From Sedimenticola sp. (lineage in GTDB: Bacteria; Pseudomonadota; Gammaproteobacteria; Chromatiales; Chromatiaceae), in the NCBI GenBank assembly GCA_026197195.1, contig JAPHUG010000272.1, positions 1 to 5,601 of the forward strand: a stretch of DNA of 5,601 bases, read 5' to 3'. This document shows, piece by piece, positions 1 to 5,362 of this stretch (within the stretch, counting starts at the first letter, position 1; the number at the start of each line of letters is the position of its first letter). A program made the translations under genes and the position numbers. The notes beneath the pieces were generated by a model. That model was not told the origin of the DNA and did not search any database. It saw only the letters and a program-made list of their open reading frames with translations.

Positions 1-536
1 ACCTCATAGAGAGAGCCATCGCCCGGCTCGGCCAGTTCGCTCTTCTCTCCCAGAGGGTTGGGGTTGGCCGCAATATAGGCGTACTGCAAAGTCGTCCCAT
101 TGATATCCAGCTGATCAACCCAACCCTTTGCATCGACCTGTTCACCACCGTTCTGCTTTTTATACTCATCAGCAAACGGCCCCTGGTAGAACTCGAGTAG
201 CGCATTGCGCATCTTCTCCAGTTTTTCCGCACCGGCATTGCCCGTCGCTTCGACACTACTGGGGTAGTTGTTGTAGGCATTGGGCAGTGACTTCAGGGCA
301 TCGATGACCATGCGGTTATCGGACAGGGTAACAATCTGCGCCTGCACGGTTTCAAAATAACGTTCTATGGCTTTCTGACTACTGTTTCTGAGGGCCACCA
401 TCTGATTCTGGGCCTTGGTTTCAAGTGCTTCACGGCCATTTTCAACAGCCACCCAACCGAGCACAGCACTCACCAGCACCACCGGCAAAAGCATCAGAAA
501 GCTGGCACCTACAGTCAATTTTGTCTTGATTTTCAT
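1..536 (-). CDS. Methyl-accepting chemotaxis protein, N-terminal part (cut by left edge)
   Basis: The reading frame is open from the ATG at 536 to the left edge, giving 178 residues. The start MKIKTKL is followed by a hydrophobic segment at about residues 9-30 (ASFLMLLPVVLVSAVLGWVA), which acts as an uncleaved signal anchor. A mostly helical, presumably periplasmic domain follows. It holds the stretch YIAANPNPLG at 154-163, which I recognise from a common gammaproteobacterial family of chemotaxis receptors with long ligand-binding domains. Such receptors sense a ligand outside the inner membrane and signal through HAMP and MCP domains to the CheA/CheW complex. Those parts, and the second membrane helix, lie outside the window, so the family call rests on the sensor domain. 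The ligand cannot be deduced. The ribosome site is weak (GGAA about 10 bases before ATG). A sigma-28-like promoter upstream (666-692) supports a motility function. Confidence 0.85.
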   Translation of the reverse strand, partial: MKIKTKLTVGASFLMLLPVVLVSAVLGWVAVENGREALETKAQNQMVALRNSSQKAIERYFETVQAQIVTLSDNRMVIDALKSLPNAYNNYPSSVEATGNAGAEKLEKMRNALLEFYQGPFADEYKKQNGGEQVDAKGWVDQLDINGTTLQYAYIAANPNPLGEKSELAEPGDGSLYE

Positions 537-665
537 AGTAAACGCGTTCCAAAAGGTATTCGATCCATATCGAATTCAGTGTCAATGAGTGGACTCAGAC
601 GGAACAACAGATAAGTGCGAAGTCCCATATCCTCTGCCGCCGTATCTTCAGCGGTCATAACTCAG

Positions 666-692
666 GTAGCGACTGTTACCAATGAAACTTAA
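666..692 (-). promoter_or_regulatory. Sigma-28 (FliA) type promoter of the chemotaxis gene
   Basis: On the minus strand the sequence reads TTAAGTTT (685-692), an 11-base spacer, then GTCGCTAC (666-673). The enterobacterial FliA consensus is TAAAGTTT-N11-GCCGATAA. The upstream half matches 7 of 8, the downstream half 5 of 8, and the spacer is exact. Transcription would begin near 659 and leave a leader of about 120 bases before the receptor start. Chemotaxis receptor genes are classic FliA targets, so position and match support each other. Confidence 0.55.
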
Positions 693-707
693 ACGATTTT
701 AATCAGA

Positions 708-724
708 CACTTAGTAAATAAGTG
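708..724. repeat. Short perfect inverted repeat CACTTA-N5-TAAGTG
   Basis: Six-base arms (708-713 and 719-724) flank a 5-base loop. It lies about 45 bases past the oxidoreductase stop and about 16 bases upstream of the FliA -35 element. It could be a weak terminator for the oxidoreductase, but no real T-tract follows on the minus strand. It could also be a regulator site for the chemotaxis promoter. The role is undecided. Confidence 0.35.
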
Positions 725-768
725 GATAGAGATATTCTTTTATAGGCAGGATTGATGACTGAGCCCAT

Positions 769-1953
769 CTAGACATACTGCCCGGCGGCATAACCGGACG
801 ACCAGGCCCACTGAAAATTATACCCACCGAGATGCCCGGTCACATCCATCACCTCACCGACAAAATAGAGACCCGGCTGCTTTTTACTCTCCATGGTCTT
901 GGATGAAAGCTCATCGGTATCCACCCCCCCCAGGGTTACTTCCGCCGTTCGATAACCTTCGGTACCCGCCGGTTTCAATACCCAGCCATTCAACTGTTCA
1001 GCCATACGATTAAGCTGAATATCGGGTAGATCCCCTATCGCCTTCTCACTCACTTCCACCCAATAGAGCATCATCCACTCATGGGCCAGTTTTTTGGGCA
1101 ATCGTTTGGCCAGCAGATTTTTTAACAAACCTTTGGAGTGTTCTTTTTTCAACAGCTGCAACCAGTTTTTGGCATTGATACCTGGCAACAGGTCAATCAC
1201 AATCGTCTCTCCCGGGTGCCAGTAATTGGAACTCTGCAGCACCACAGGACCACTCAGTCCCCGGTGGGTAAACAGCATCTGCTCTGAAAAGGTGACTTCT
1301 CCGCAACTGATGGAGACAGGCAGAGCGATACCCGACAATCGCTCTGTTACCCCTTTCATTTGGTCGCTGAAAGTATACGGAACCAAACCGGCACGCTGTG
1401 GCAATACCTTCAGGCCAAATTGACGGGCAATATCGTAGCCGAACCCACTGGACCCCATAGTGGGTATGGATAGTCCCCCCGTGGCAACCACCAGTGAGTC
1501 TGCCTGGTAAAGGTTGTGAACGGTCTGGATCTGGTAACCTGATAGTGAGCTGATCGAGGTAATCTCACACCCCTTGACCAGGCTGACCCCCACCTTGTCG
1601 CACTCGGCCAGGAGCATATCCAGAATCGCGCGCGCTGACTCATCGCAAAACAGCTGGCCATGCTCGCGTTCGTGATAGGCAATTTCATACCGCTGCACCA
1701 GTGAAATAAAATCCCACTGGGTATAGCGTTTTAAGGCTGACTTACAAAAATGGGGATTGGCCGATACATAGTTATCCGGCTCGATCGTCAGATTGGTAAA
1801 ATTACAACGTCCCCCACCTGACATGAGTATCTTCTTGCCCACTTTTTTACTGCTATCCAGAACCAAGACACGACGTCCCCGGCTACCGGCTGTTGCAGCA
1901 CACATCAGACCGGCCGCACCCGCTCCGATAATCACCACATCAAACTGATCCAC
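769..1953 (-). CDS. yhiN: FAD-dependent oxidoreductase, HI0933/YhiN (BaiN-like) family
   Basis: This 394-residue protein has the full layout and usual length of the HI0933/YhiN flavoproteins. An N-terminal Rossmann motif IIGAGAAG at 8-15 binds the FAD ADP moiety. The family signature SGGGRCNFTN lies at 45-54, and ATGG at 157-160 is the second FAD contact. A middle inserted domain spans roughly 190-335. The C-terminal FAD-binding stretch includes YRTAEVTLGGV (334-344) and YFVGEVMDVTGHLGGYNFQW (363-382). It is soluble, with no signal peptide. The physiological substrate of E. coli YhiN is not established to my knowledge, and names such as 'aminoacetone oxidase family' or 'BaiN/RdsA' are inherited. 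The start is GTG at 1953, preceded by AAGGGG at a spacing of about 5 bases. It is divergent from the helicase and apparently monocistronic. No frameshift or missing motif was seen. Confidence 0.92.
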   Translation of the reverse strand: MDQFDVVIIGAGAAGLMCAATAGSRGRRVLVLDSSKKVGKKILMSGGGRCNFTNLTIEPDNYVSANPHFCKSALKRYTQWDFISLVQRYEIAYHEREHGQLFCDESARAILDMLLAECDKVGVSLVKGCEITSISSLSGYQIQTVHNLYQADSLVVATGGLSIPTMGSSGFGYDIARQFGLKVLPQRAGLVPYTFSDQMKGVTERLSGIALPVSISCGEVTFSEQMLFTHRGLSGPVVLQSSNYWHPGETIVIDLLPGINAKNWLQLLKKEHSKGLLKNLLAKRLPKKLAHEWMMLYWVEVSEKAIGDLPDIQLNRMAEQLNGWVLKPAGTEGYRTAEVTLGGVDTDELSSKTMESKKQPGLYFVGEVMDVTGHLGGYNFQWAWSSGYAAGQYV

Positions 1954-1989
1954 TGCTACCCCTTTTACTCATGGCGGGTGATTGTCACA

Positions 1990-2002
1990 CCGCCTTGGGC
2001 GG
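1990..2002. repeat. Inverted repeat CCGCC-TTG-GGCGG at the oxidoreductase transcription start
   Basis: Perfect 5-base arms surround a 3-base centre. It falls where transcription from the minus-strand promoter at 2003-2030 should begin. It could be an operator or a hairpin at the 5' end of the mRNA. No T-tract follows on either strand, so a terminator is unlikely. Confidence 0.35.
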
Positions 2003-2030
2003 ATTATCTCACAGATAGACCCATCGCCAA
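2003..2030 (-). promoter_or_regulatory. Sigma-70 type promoter for the oxidoreductase gene
   Basis: On the minus strand: TTGGCG (2025-2030, 4 of 6 to TTGACA), a 16-base spacer, then GATAAT (2003-2008, 5 of 6 to TATAAT). A TGA triplet before the -10 box gives an extended -10 form. Transcription would start near 1996, leaving about 43 leader bases before the GTG start. Confidence 0.42.
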
Positions 2031-2074
2031 TGCCGGGCCTCCGGGTCAAGCTGACAGACCCAGGCGTAAATTTC

Positions 2075-2103
2075 CGAACATCCGCCTCACAATGGATTAC
2101 AAT
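2075..2103 (+). promoter_or_regulatory. Sigma-70 type promoter for the helicase operon
   Basis: The -10 box TACAAT (2098-2103) matches TATAAT in 5 of 6 positions. A weak -35 box CGAACA (2075-2080, 3 of 6) lies 17 bases upstream. Transcription would start near 2110, about 34 bases before the TTG start at 2144. If correct, the longer upstream open frame from 1982 cannot be translated from this transcript. Confidence 0.38.
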
Positions 2104-2130
2104 AGCGCTCATTTCCGACTTCCTGCTTGT

Positions 2131-2138
2131 TAAGGTGA
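2131..2138 (+). promoter_or_regulatory. Ribosome binding site deciding the TTG start of the helicase
   Basis: TAAGGTGA closely follows the anti-Shine-Dalgarno complement and stands 5 bases before TTG at 2144. The competing GTG at 2135 lies inside this site and has no good site of its own. This favours the TTG. Confidence 0.5.
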
Positions 2139-2143
2139 CCCCG

Positions 2144-3502
2144 TTGCTATCCCGTTTCCCACTGCATACCCTGCTCCTTCAGACCCTAGAAAAACTGGGT
2201 ATGAAAGAGGCCACACCCATTCAGGAACAGGCCATTCCTGCCATCCTGACTCAACGGGATCTAATGGCCAGCGCCGAGACCGGTAGCGGAAAAACCTTTG
2301 CTTTTCTGCTCCCCACCCTCGATCGACTGCTGAACACACCAGCCCCGGAGAGCGGCACACGGGTACTGATACTGGTACCCACCCGCGAACTGGGCCACCA
2401 GATCCTCAAACAAGGTGAGAAGCTGATCGCCGCCACTCGCCTGCAGATCGGCCTGATTACCGGTGGCGAATCATTCAAATATCAGCGGGCGCAGTTTCGA
2501 AAAAATCCTGAGATCCTGGTGGCCACACCGGGCCGTCTGCTAGAGCACCTGGAACAAGGCACGCCCGATTTCCGTGACCTGGAAGTCCTGATCCTGGATG
2601 AAGCCGATCGCATGTTGGATATGGGCTTCAGTGAAGATGTCTTGAAAATCACTGAACAGTGCAATAAAAAGCGCCAGACCCTGCTGTTCTCTGCCACCCT
2701 TGGCCATCGGGGTCTACGTGGAATCACAGAAACCTTACTGAATGATCCTGAGATCATCTCACTCAGTACGGTGCGTGATCGACACACGAATATCACCCAA
2801 CAAGTGATTCCGGCTGATGACAAGCTACATAAACAGCGCATCCTGGCCTGGCTGCTCAACAACGAGACCTACGACAAGGCGCTGGTCTTCACCAATACCA
2901 AACTGCAGGCTGATGCCCTCGGGCCAGAGCTGAGAAAGCAGCATTTAAGAGTGGGCGTCCTGCATGGAGACATGACCCAGGACGAACGCAATCAGATTAT
3001 GGGTTTTCTGCGCCAGGGAACGATCAAGGTGCTGGTTGCCACCGATGTGGCCGCCCGAGGACTGGATATCAAGGGTGTGGATCTGGTGATCAATTTCAAT
3101 ATGGCACGCAGCGGCAAGGACTATGTCCATCGCATCGGCCGTACCGGTCGTGCTGGAGAGCAGGGGTTAGCTATCTCCCTGATCACCCATCAGGAGTGGA
3201 ACCTGATGACCGGCATTGAACGCTATCTGAAACATGAGTTTGAGCAGCGCAGTATCAAGGAAGTGGGGGGCAAGTATAAAGGCCCGAAAAAGATCAAAAG
3301 CTCCGGTAAATCAGCTGGCACAAAAAAGGGCAAGACCCCTGAAAAAGAGGCCAAAACGAAGACCAAAAAGCCCAAGCAGCGCCTCAGAGATAAAAAGAAT
3401 ATTGGTAAACGGCGTAAGCCCAGTGGGGACGGTAGCCAGGACGCCCCGCGCGAGGCCGGGCACAAACCACTGTCACGCAAACCGACCAAGCCAAAATCAT
3501 GA
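2144..3502 (+). CDS. srmB: ATP-dependent DEAD-box RNA helicase, SrmB-like
   Basis: From TTG 2144 the protein has 452 residues, close to E. coli SrmB (about 444). All helicase motifs are present in order: Q motif with Gln27, motif I AETGSGKT 44-51, Ia PTREL 79-83, GG 107-108, Ib TPGR 128-131, II DEAD 152-155, III SAT 183-185, IV VFTNT 248-252, V ATDVAARGLD 299-308 and VI HRIGRTGRAG 329-338. A Lys/Pro-rich tail (about 377-452) contains RDKKNIGKRRKPSG (415-428). This nearly equals the segment I recall at the end of E. coli SrmB and is the main reason for choosing SrmB over RhlE or DeaD. SrmB uses ATP to remodel 23S rRNA early in 50S subunit assembly in the cytoplasm. The frame stays open back to 1982, but those extra 54 residues overlap the promoter region and lack family resemblance. 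GTG 2135 is an alternative start. It probably forms an operon with DUF3820. Confidence 0.93.
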   Translation: MLSRFPLHTLLLQTLEKLGMKEATPIQEQAIPAILTQRDLMASAETGSGKTFAFLLPTLDRLLNTPAPESGTRVLILVPTRELGHQILKQGEKLIAATRLQIGLITGGESFKYQRAQFRKNPEILVATPGRLLEHLEQGTPDFRDLEVLILDEADRMLDMGFSEDVLKITEQCNKKRQTLLFSATLGHRGLRGITETLLNDPEIISLSTVRDRHTNITQQVIPADDKLHKQRILAWLLNNETYDKALVFTNTKLQADALGPELRKQHLRVGVLHGDMTQDERNQIMGFLRQGTIKVLVATDVAARGLDIKGVDLVINFNMARSGKDYVHRIGRTGRAGEQGLAISLITHQEWNLMTGIERYLKHEFEQRSIKEVGGKYKGPKKIKSSGKSAGTKKGKTPEKEAKTKTKKPKQRLRDKKNIGKRRKPSGDGSQDAPREAGHKPLSRKPTKPKS

Positions 3503-3508
3503 GTGCTT

Positions 3509-3736
3509 ATGTTTGAAAAGCAGGACCTGGTAAAACTGGCAAAAACAACCATGCCATTTGGCAAATACAAAGGCAGCCTGCTGATTGATCTGCCTGAACC
3601 CTATCTGATCTGGTTTGCCAACCAGGGATTCCCAGAAGGCAAGCTGGGGCAGCTGATGGCCCTGGCTCTGGAGATCAAAACAAATGGTTTGGAATCATTA
3701 ATAGAACCGCTGAAACAGATGCCCACGATCCACTGA
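3509..3736 (+). CDS. DUF3820 family small protein
   Basis: This 75-residue soluble protein matches the DUF3820 family (Pfam label 'putative quorum-sensing-regulated virulence factor') in length and signatures. These are MPFGKYKG at 15-22, DLPEPYLIWFA at 27-37, GFPEGKLG at 40-47 and a C-terminal helix ALALEIKTNGLESLIEPL at 51-68. The family name is a legacy label and the molecular function is unknown to me. ATG 3509 was chosen over GTG 3503, which adds only two residues. ATG 3509 begins the typical family start MFEKQDL and has a minimal GAG site 5 bases upstream. It begins 6 bases after the helicase stop, so co-transcription and translational coupling are likely. The next gene is convergent, and no terminator was found between them. 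Confidence 0.85.
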   Translation: MFEKQDLVKLAKTTMPFGKYKGSLLIDLPEPYLIWFANQGFPEGKLGQLMALALEIKTNGLESLIEPLKQMPTIH

Positions 3737-3743
3737 AGCAACA

Positions 3744-4310
3744 CTAGCCAAGACGCAGATGTTTCTCTCGTAACAGCTCGTTGGTGACACGGACATCAAA
3801 CTGATCTGGTGAGAAACCACCACCGATCCAGCGAATCATATAGTCATGCTCAGGATGCGAAGGGTCAGCCGTGGCCTCAAGAAACTCATCATAGCCCGGT
3901 GGGCCGCCTACATCTTCCGGTGGACAGGCCCTTTCACCATAACAGCAGACAGGAAGCGATTGGGACAGGTCATAAGGCAGAATCTTCTCCAGCACAACAC
4001 GATGCTCCCAGGCGTCCCCAAAATCATAGATATAGAGCAGGTTATCGCCCTCTTTTTTCAACACCTGACGCAGACGGGCCTTCTGCTCGTTCGTGGTGTC
4101 ATCAGGAAATTGATCATCGGGAATACCGAACTTCTCACCATCCTTGATGAACATATGCATATGAATATTGGTCCACCCCATGGCAATCTGCAGCGTGTCA
4201 TGCAAATCGGCCAGTGTATCGCTATCGGCCACACGCACTTGACGCCACACCTCAGGGACCACCCCGAGCAGGCTAACATTCAGTTGATAGACTTTACGCA
4301 AATAATCCAT
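3744..4310 (-). CDS. Plasmid pRiA4b Orf-3-like family protein
   Basis: This 188-residue protein shows the PRiA4_ORF3 signatures throughout. They are VPEVWRQVRV (18-27), LHDTLQIAMGWTNIHMHMF (36-54), YIYDFGDAWEHRVVLEKIL (93-111), the cysteine-rich GERACPPEDVGGPPGYDEFL (125-144) and FDVRVTN (171-177). It has no signal peptide or membrane segment and is expected to be cytoplasmic. The family is named after an ORF on the Agrobacterium plasmid pRiA4b, occurs widely on chromosomes and mobile elements, and has no settled function. The Cys and His residues in the GERACPPED block and in WTNIHMHMF could bind metal, which is inference. The ATG at 4310 is the first start after an in-frame stop. A GGAGG lies about 20 bases upstream, too far for a normal ribosome site. 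No transposase is nearby. The length is typical and the gene looks intact. Confidence 0.9.
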   Translation of the reverse strand: MDYLRKVYQLNVSLLGVVPEVWRQVRVADSDTLADLHDTLQIAMGWTNIHMHMFIKDGEKFGIPDDQFPDDTTNEQKARLRQVLKKEGDNLLYIYDFGDAWEHRVVLEKILPYDLSQSLPVCCYGERACPPEDVGGPPGYDEFLEATADPSHPEHDYMIRWIGGGFSPDQFDVRVTNELLREKHLRLG

Positions 4311-4346
4311 ATCTAATACAAACTAGTAGACTCCTCCACGGCTAGC

Positions 4347-4355
4347 ATCATAACA
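4347..4355 (-). promoter_or_regulatory. Extended -10 promoter of the pRiA4b-like gene
   Basis: On the minus strand TGT-TATGAT forms an extended -10 element with a 5 of 6 -10 box (4347-4352). No good -35 box is present. Transcription would start near 4340, about 30 bases before the ATG at 4310. It lies just past the upstream gene's terminator, as expected for an independent unit. Confidence 0.38.
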
Positions 4356-4385
4356 AGCCATCAGAAGAGTAAAAGGGCAACCTGC

Positions 4386-4411
4386 AAAAAAGATGATCTT
4401 GCTCAATCACC
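4386..4411 (-). terminator. Rho-independent terminator of the 4463-5248 gene
   Basis: Read on the minus strand, GGTGAT (4406-4411) pairs with ATCATC (4392-4397), with one G-U pair and an 8-base loop. TTTTTT (4386-4391) follows immediately. It lies about 50 bases past the stop codon at 4463. The stem is short, so termination may be partial. Confidence 0.55.
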
Positions 4412-4439
4412 TTTTGATTACCCGTTAACGTAAACCATT

Positions 4440-4455
4440 ACCCTTATTATAGGGT
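4440..4455. repeat. Small inverted repeat ACCCT-N6-AGGGT after the stop codon
   Basis: Five-base perfect arms (4440-4444, 4451-4455) flank TATTAT, 7 bases beyond the stop of the 4463-5248 gene. No T-run follows, so it is more likely a 3' stabilising hairpin than a terminator, or it is chance. ATTACCC also occurs twice here as a direct repeat (4417-4423 and 4437-4443) at 20-base spacing. Confidence 0.25.
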
Positions 4456-4462
4456 GGAAATA

Positions 4463-5248
4463 TCAATTCACTACTTCATAAAGCCTTAAAAGCGAATCCA
4501 CTTGCTCAGTCCGCCCCCGAACGTCACGCAGCGCCGCCTTGTAATAACCCCGTAGCGACTTCTTCAGATGGCGTAAAACCTGCTTTTCCGGCAACGCCTT
4601 TAATACCGAAAAGAGCGCCAGTGCATAGGTGAGGTCATACTGTGAAAGATGACTCTCCCGACTCGCTGCTGCTGATGCACAACTGCCGCAACCACCTCGC
4701 CTGAAATTAAAAGCGCTATTAGAGAGCATCAAGCCAAAACCAAGAAAAACCGTCAGTATTTCACAAGCGTGCGGCCAGTTATCTTGACCACCAGGCGGTG
4801 ACTCACTGGCCATGGTCGAGAGGTAATAGGCCAAGGCATAGGCAAGCTCGCCGATAAGGGCTTCTGGATTACCTACCTGCTGTGGATTGAAAGCAATAAT
4901 GAGGCTAACCTCTGATTTGGGCTGCGTTAAGCCACCAGGGCCACGGATTGCACCAGCAATCGCTACAGCTTCCTGCTCGGCTGGATCATAGTCCGCTTGC
5001 TGAACCAGTCTGCAGGGCCAATGAGCGAGCTGTGCATACTGTTTAACCTGATCAAAAATCAGATTAGCCATACCATCCACACTATCGACCCTACCGGGAA
5101 AGTGCTCATTGGTCGGGGTCACCAGAAGGGTCTGATTGAAGAACAGACTCGCATCAAACTCTTTGAGGGCCCAGGCAAAAAGCTCAAACTGCCAGGCAAT
5201 AGACGCCTCATCCAACACTTCTTGTTGCTTTTTAAATAGATTGAACAA
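4463..5248 (-). CDS. Uncharacterised protein, probable metallopeptidase-fold relative without its zinc site
   Basis: This is a 261-residue protein of unknown function. No signal peptide is evident. Its layout recalls a group of hypothetical HExxH metallopeptidase-like proteins: an LLVTPTNEHFP block at 41-51, a central helix that would carry HExxH, and an ...E-x-LTVFLGFG-x-x-x-x-NSAF block (163-180), then YALALF (208-213). Here the expected HExxH reads GELAY (133-137), so both histidines are replaced while the Glu remains. PPGG (151-154) and PHACE (159-163) follow. A GGCGSC motif (185-190) could bind metal or form a redox pair, which is inference. The C-terminal third is helical and basic (222-242). 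The start is TTG 5248, the only start codon after an in-frame TAG, with AGGAG 6 bases upstream. It is flanked by its own promoter and terminator, hence probably monocistronic. The gene is certain; the fold relationship is from memory and tentative. Confidence 0.8.
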   Translation of the reverse strand: MFNLFKKQQEVLDEASIAWQFELFAWALKEFDASLFFNQTLLVTPTNEHFPGRVDSVDGMANLIFDQVKQYAQLAHWPCRLVQQADYDPAEQEAVAIAGAIRGPGGLTQPKSEVSLIIAFNPQQVGNPEALIGELAYALAYYLSTMASESPPGGQDNWPHACEILTVFLGFGLMLSNSAFNFRRGGCGSCASAAASRESHLSQYDLTYALALFSVLKALPEKQVLRHLKKSLRGYYKAALRDVRGRTEQVDSLLRLYEVVN

Positions 5249-5254
5249 ATCGTG

Positions 5255-5259
5255 CTCCT
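5255..5259 (-). promoter_or_regulatory. Ribosome binding site deciding the TTG start at 5248
   Basis: AGGAG on the minus strand stands 6 bases before TTG. The in-frame TAG at 5258-5260 overlaps it, so no upstream start in this frame is possible. This fixes an unusual UUG start. Confidence 0.7.
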
Positions 5260-5277
5260 ACGCTCTTTCCACATCTA

Positions 5278-5286
5278 ATTATGCCA
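5278..5286 (-). promoter_or_regulatory. Extended -10 promoter of the 4463-5248 gene
   Basis: The minus strand reads TGG-CATAAT: an extended -10 with a 5 of 6 -10 box (5278-5283) and no convincing -35 box. Transcription near 5271 would give a leader of about 23 bases containing the AGGAG site, which fits the TTG start. Confidence 0.4.
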
Positions 5287-5298
5287 GAGGCAGGGTTT

Positions 5299-5331
5299 TA
5301 CTGAAGCCGTTCCGCTCGGTTTTTTTCAGTA
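5299..5331 (+). terminator. Terminator-like hairpin with T-tract, no matching gene
   Basis: Outer arms TACTGAA (5299-5305) and TTCAGTA (5325-5331) are perfectly complementary. Inside, GCCG (5306-5309) can pair with CGGT (5317-5320). Alternatively AAGCCG pairs with CGGTTT and is followed by further Ts, which looks like a plus-strand intrinsic terminator. No plus-strand gene ends here. It may end a short unannotated RNA, attenuate the NYN transcript if that starts further upstream, or be an operator between the divergent genes. Confidence 0.33.
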
Positions 5332-5343
5332 CGCGTGAAAAGC

Positions 5344-5352
5344 TGTTATTCT
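5344..5352 (+). promoter_or_regulatory. Possible extended -10 promoter of the NYN gene
   Basis: TGT-TATTCT gives an extended -10 form with a 4 of 6 -10 box and no -35 match. Transcription would begin near 5359, about 48 bases before the ATG. The match is weak and position is the main support. Confidence 0.27.
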
Positions 5353-5362
5353 GCTGTTCTAC

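Noticed and set aside
1982..2143. N-terminal extension of the helicase by 54 residues from TTG 1982
   Set aside because: The stretch overlaps the divergent promoters, has no ribosome site at its TTG and does not resemble DEAD-box N-termini. The family similarity begins just before the Q motif, after TTG 2144.
2482..2862. 126-codon minus-strand open frame inside the helicase
   Set aside because: It lies opposite the core helicase motifs, and its Ser/Arg-rich translation is typical of an antisense shadow.
3377..3502. Low-complexity Lys/Pro helicase tail as a sign of frameshift or fusion
   Set aside because: Basic, variable tails are normal in SrmB-like helicases, and the conserved NIGKRRKPSG block inside it shows the frame is correct.
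3223..3570. 115-codon minus-strand open frame opposite the helicase tail
   Set aside because: It is opposite the Lys-rich tail and DUF3820 start. Its Leu/Phe-rich translation simply mirrors AAA/AAG codons and is not a membrane protein signal.
3846..4316. 156-codon plus-strand open frame opposite the pRiA4b-like gene
   Set aside because: It is antisense to a gene with strong family signatures, and its translation shows no recognisable motif. It is a shadow frame.
4417..4443. Direct repeat ATTACCC spaced 20 bases apart as an operator
   Set aside because: Seven-base repeats are expected by chance, and the pair lies between a stop codon and its terminator rather than at a promoter.
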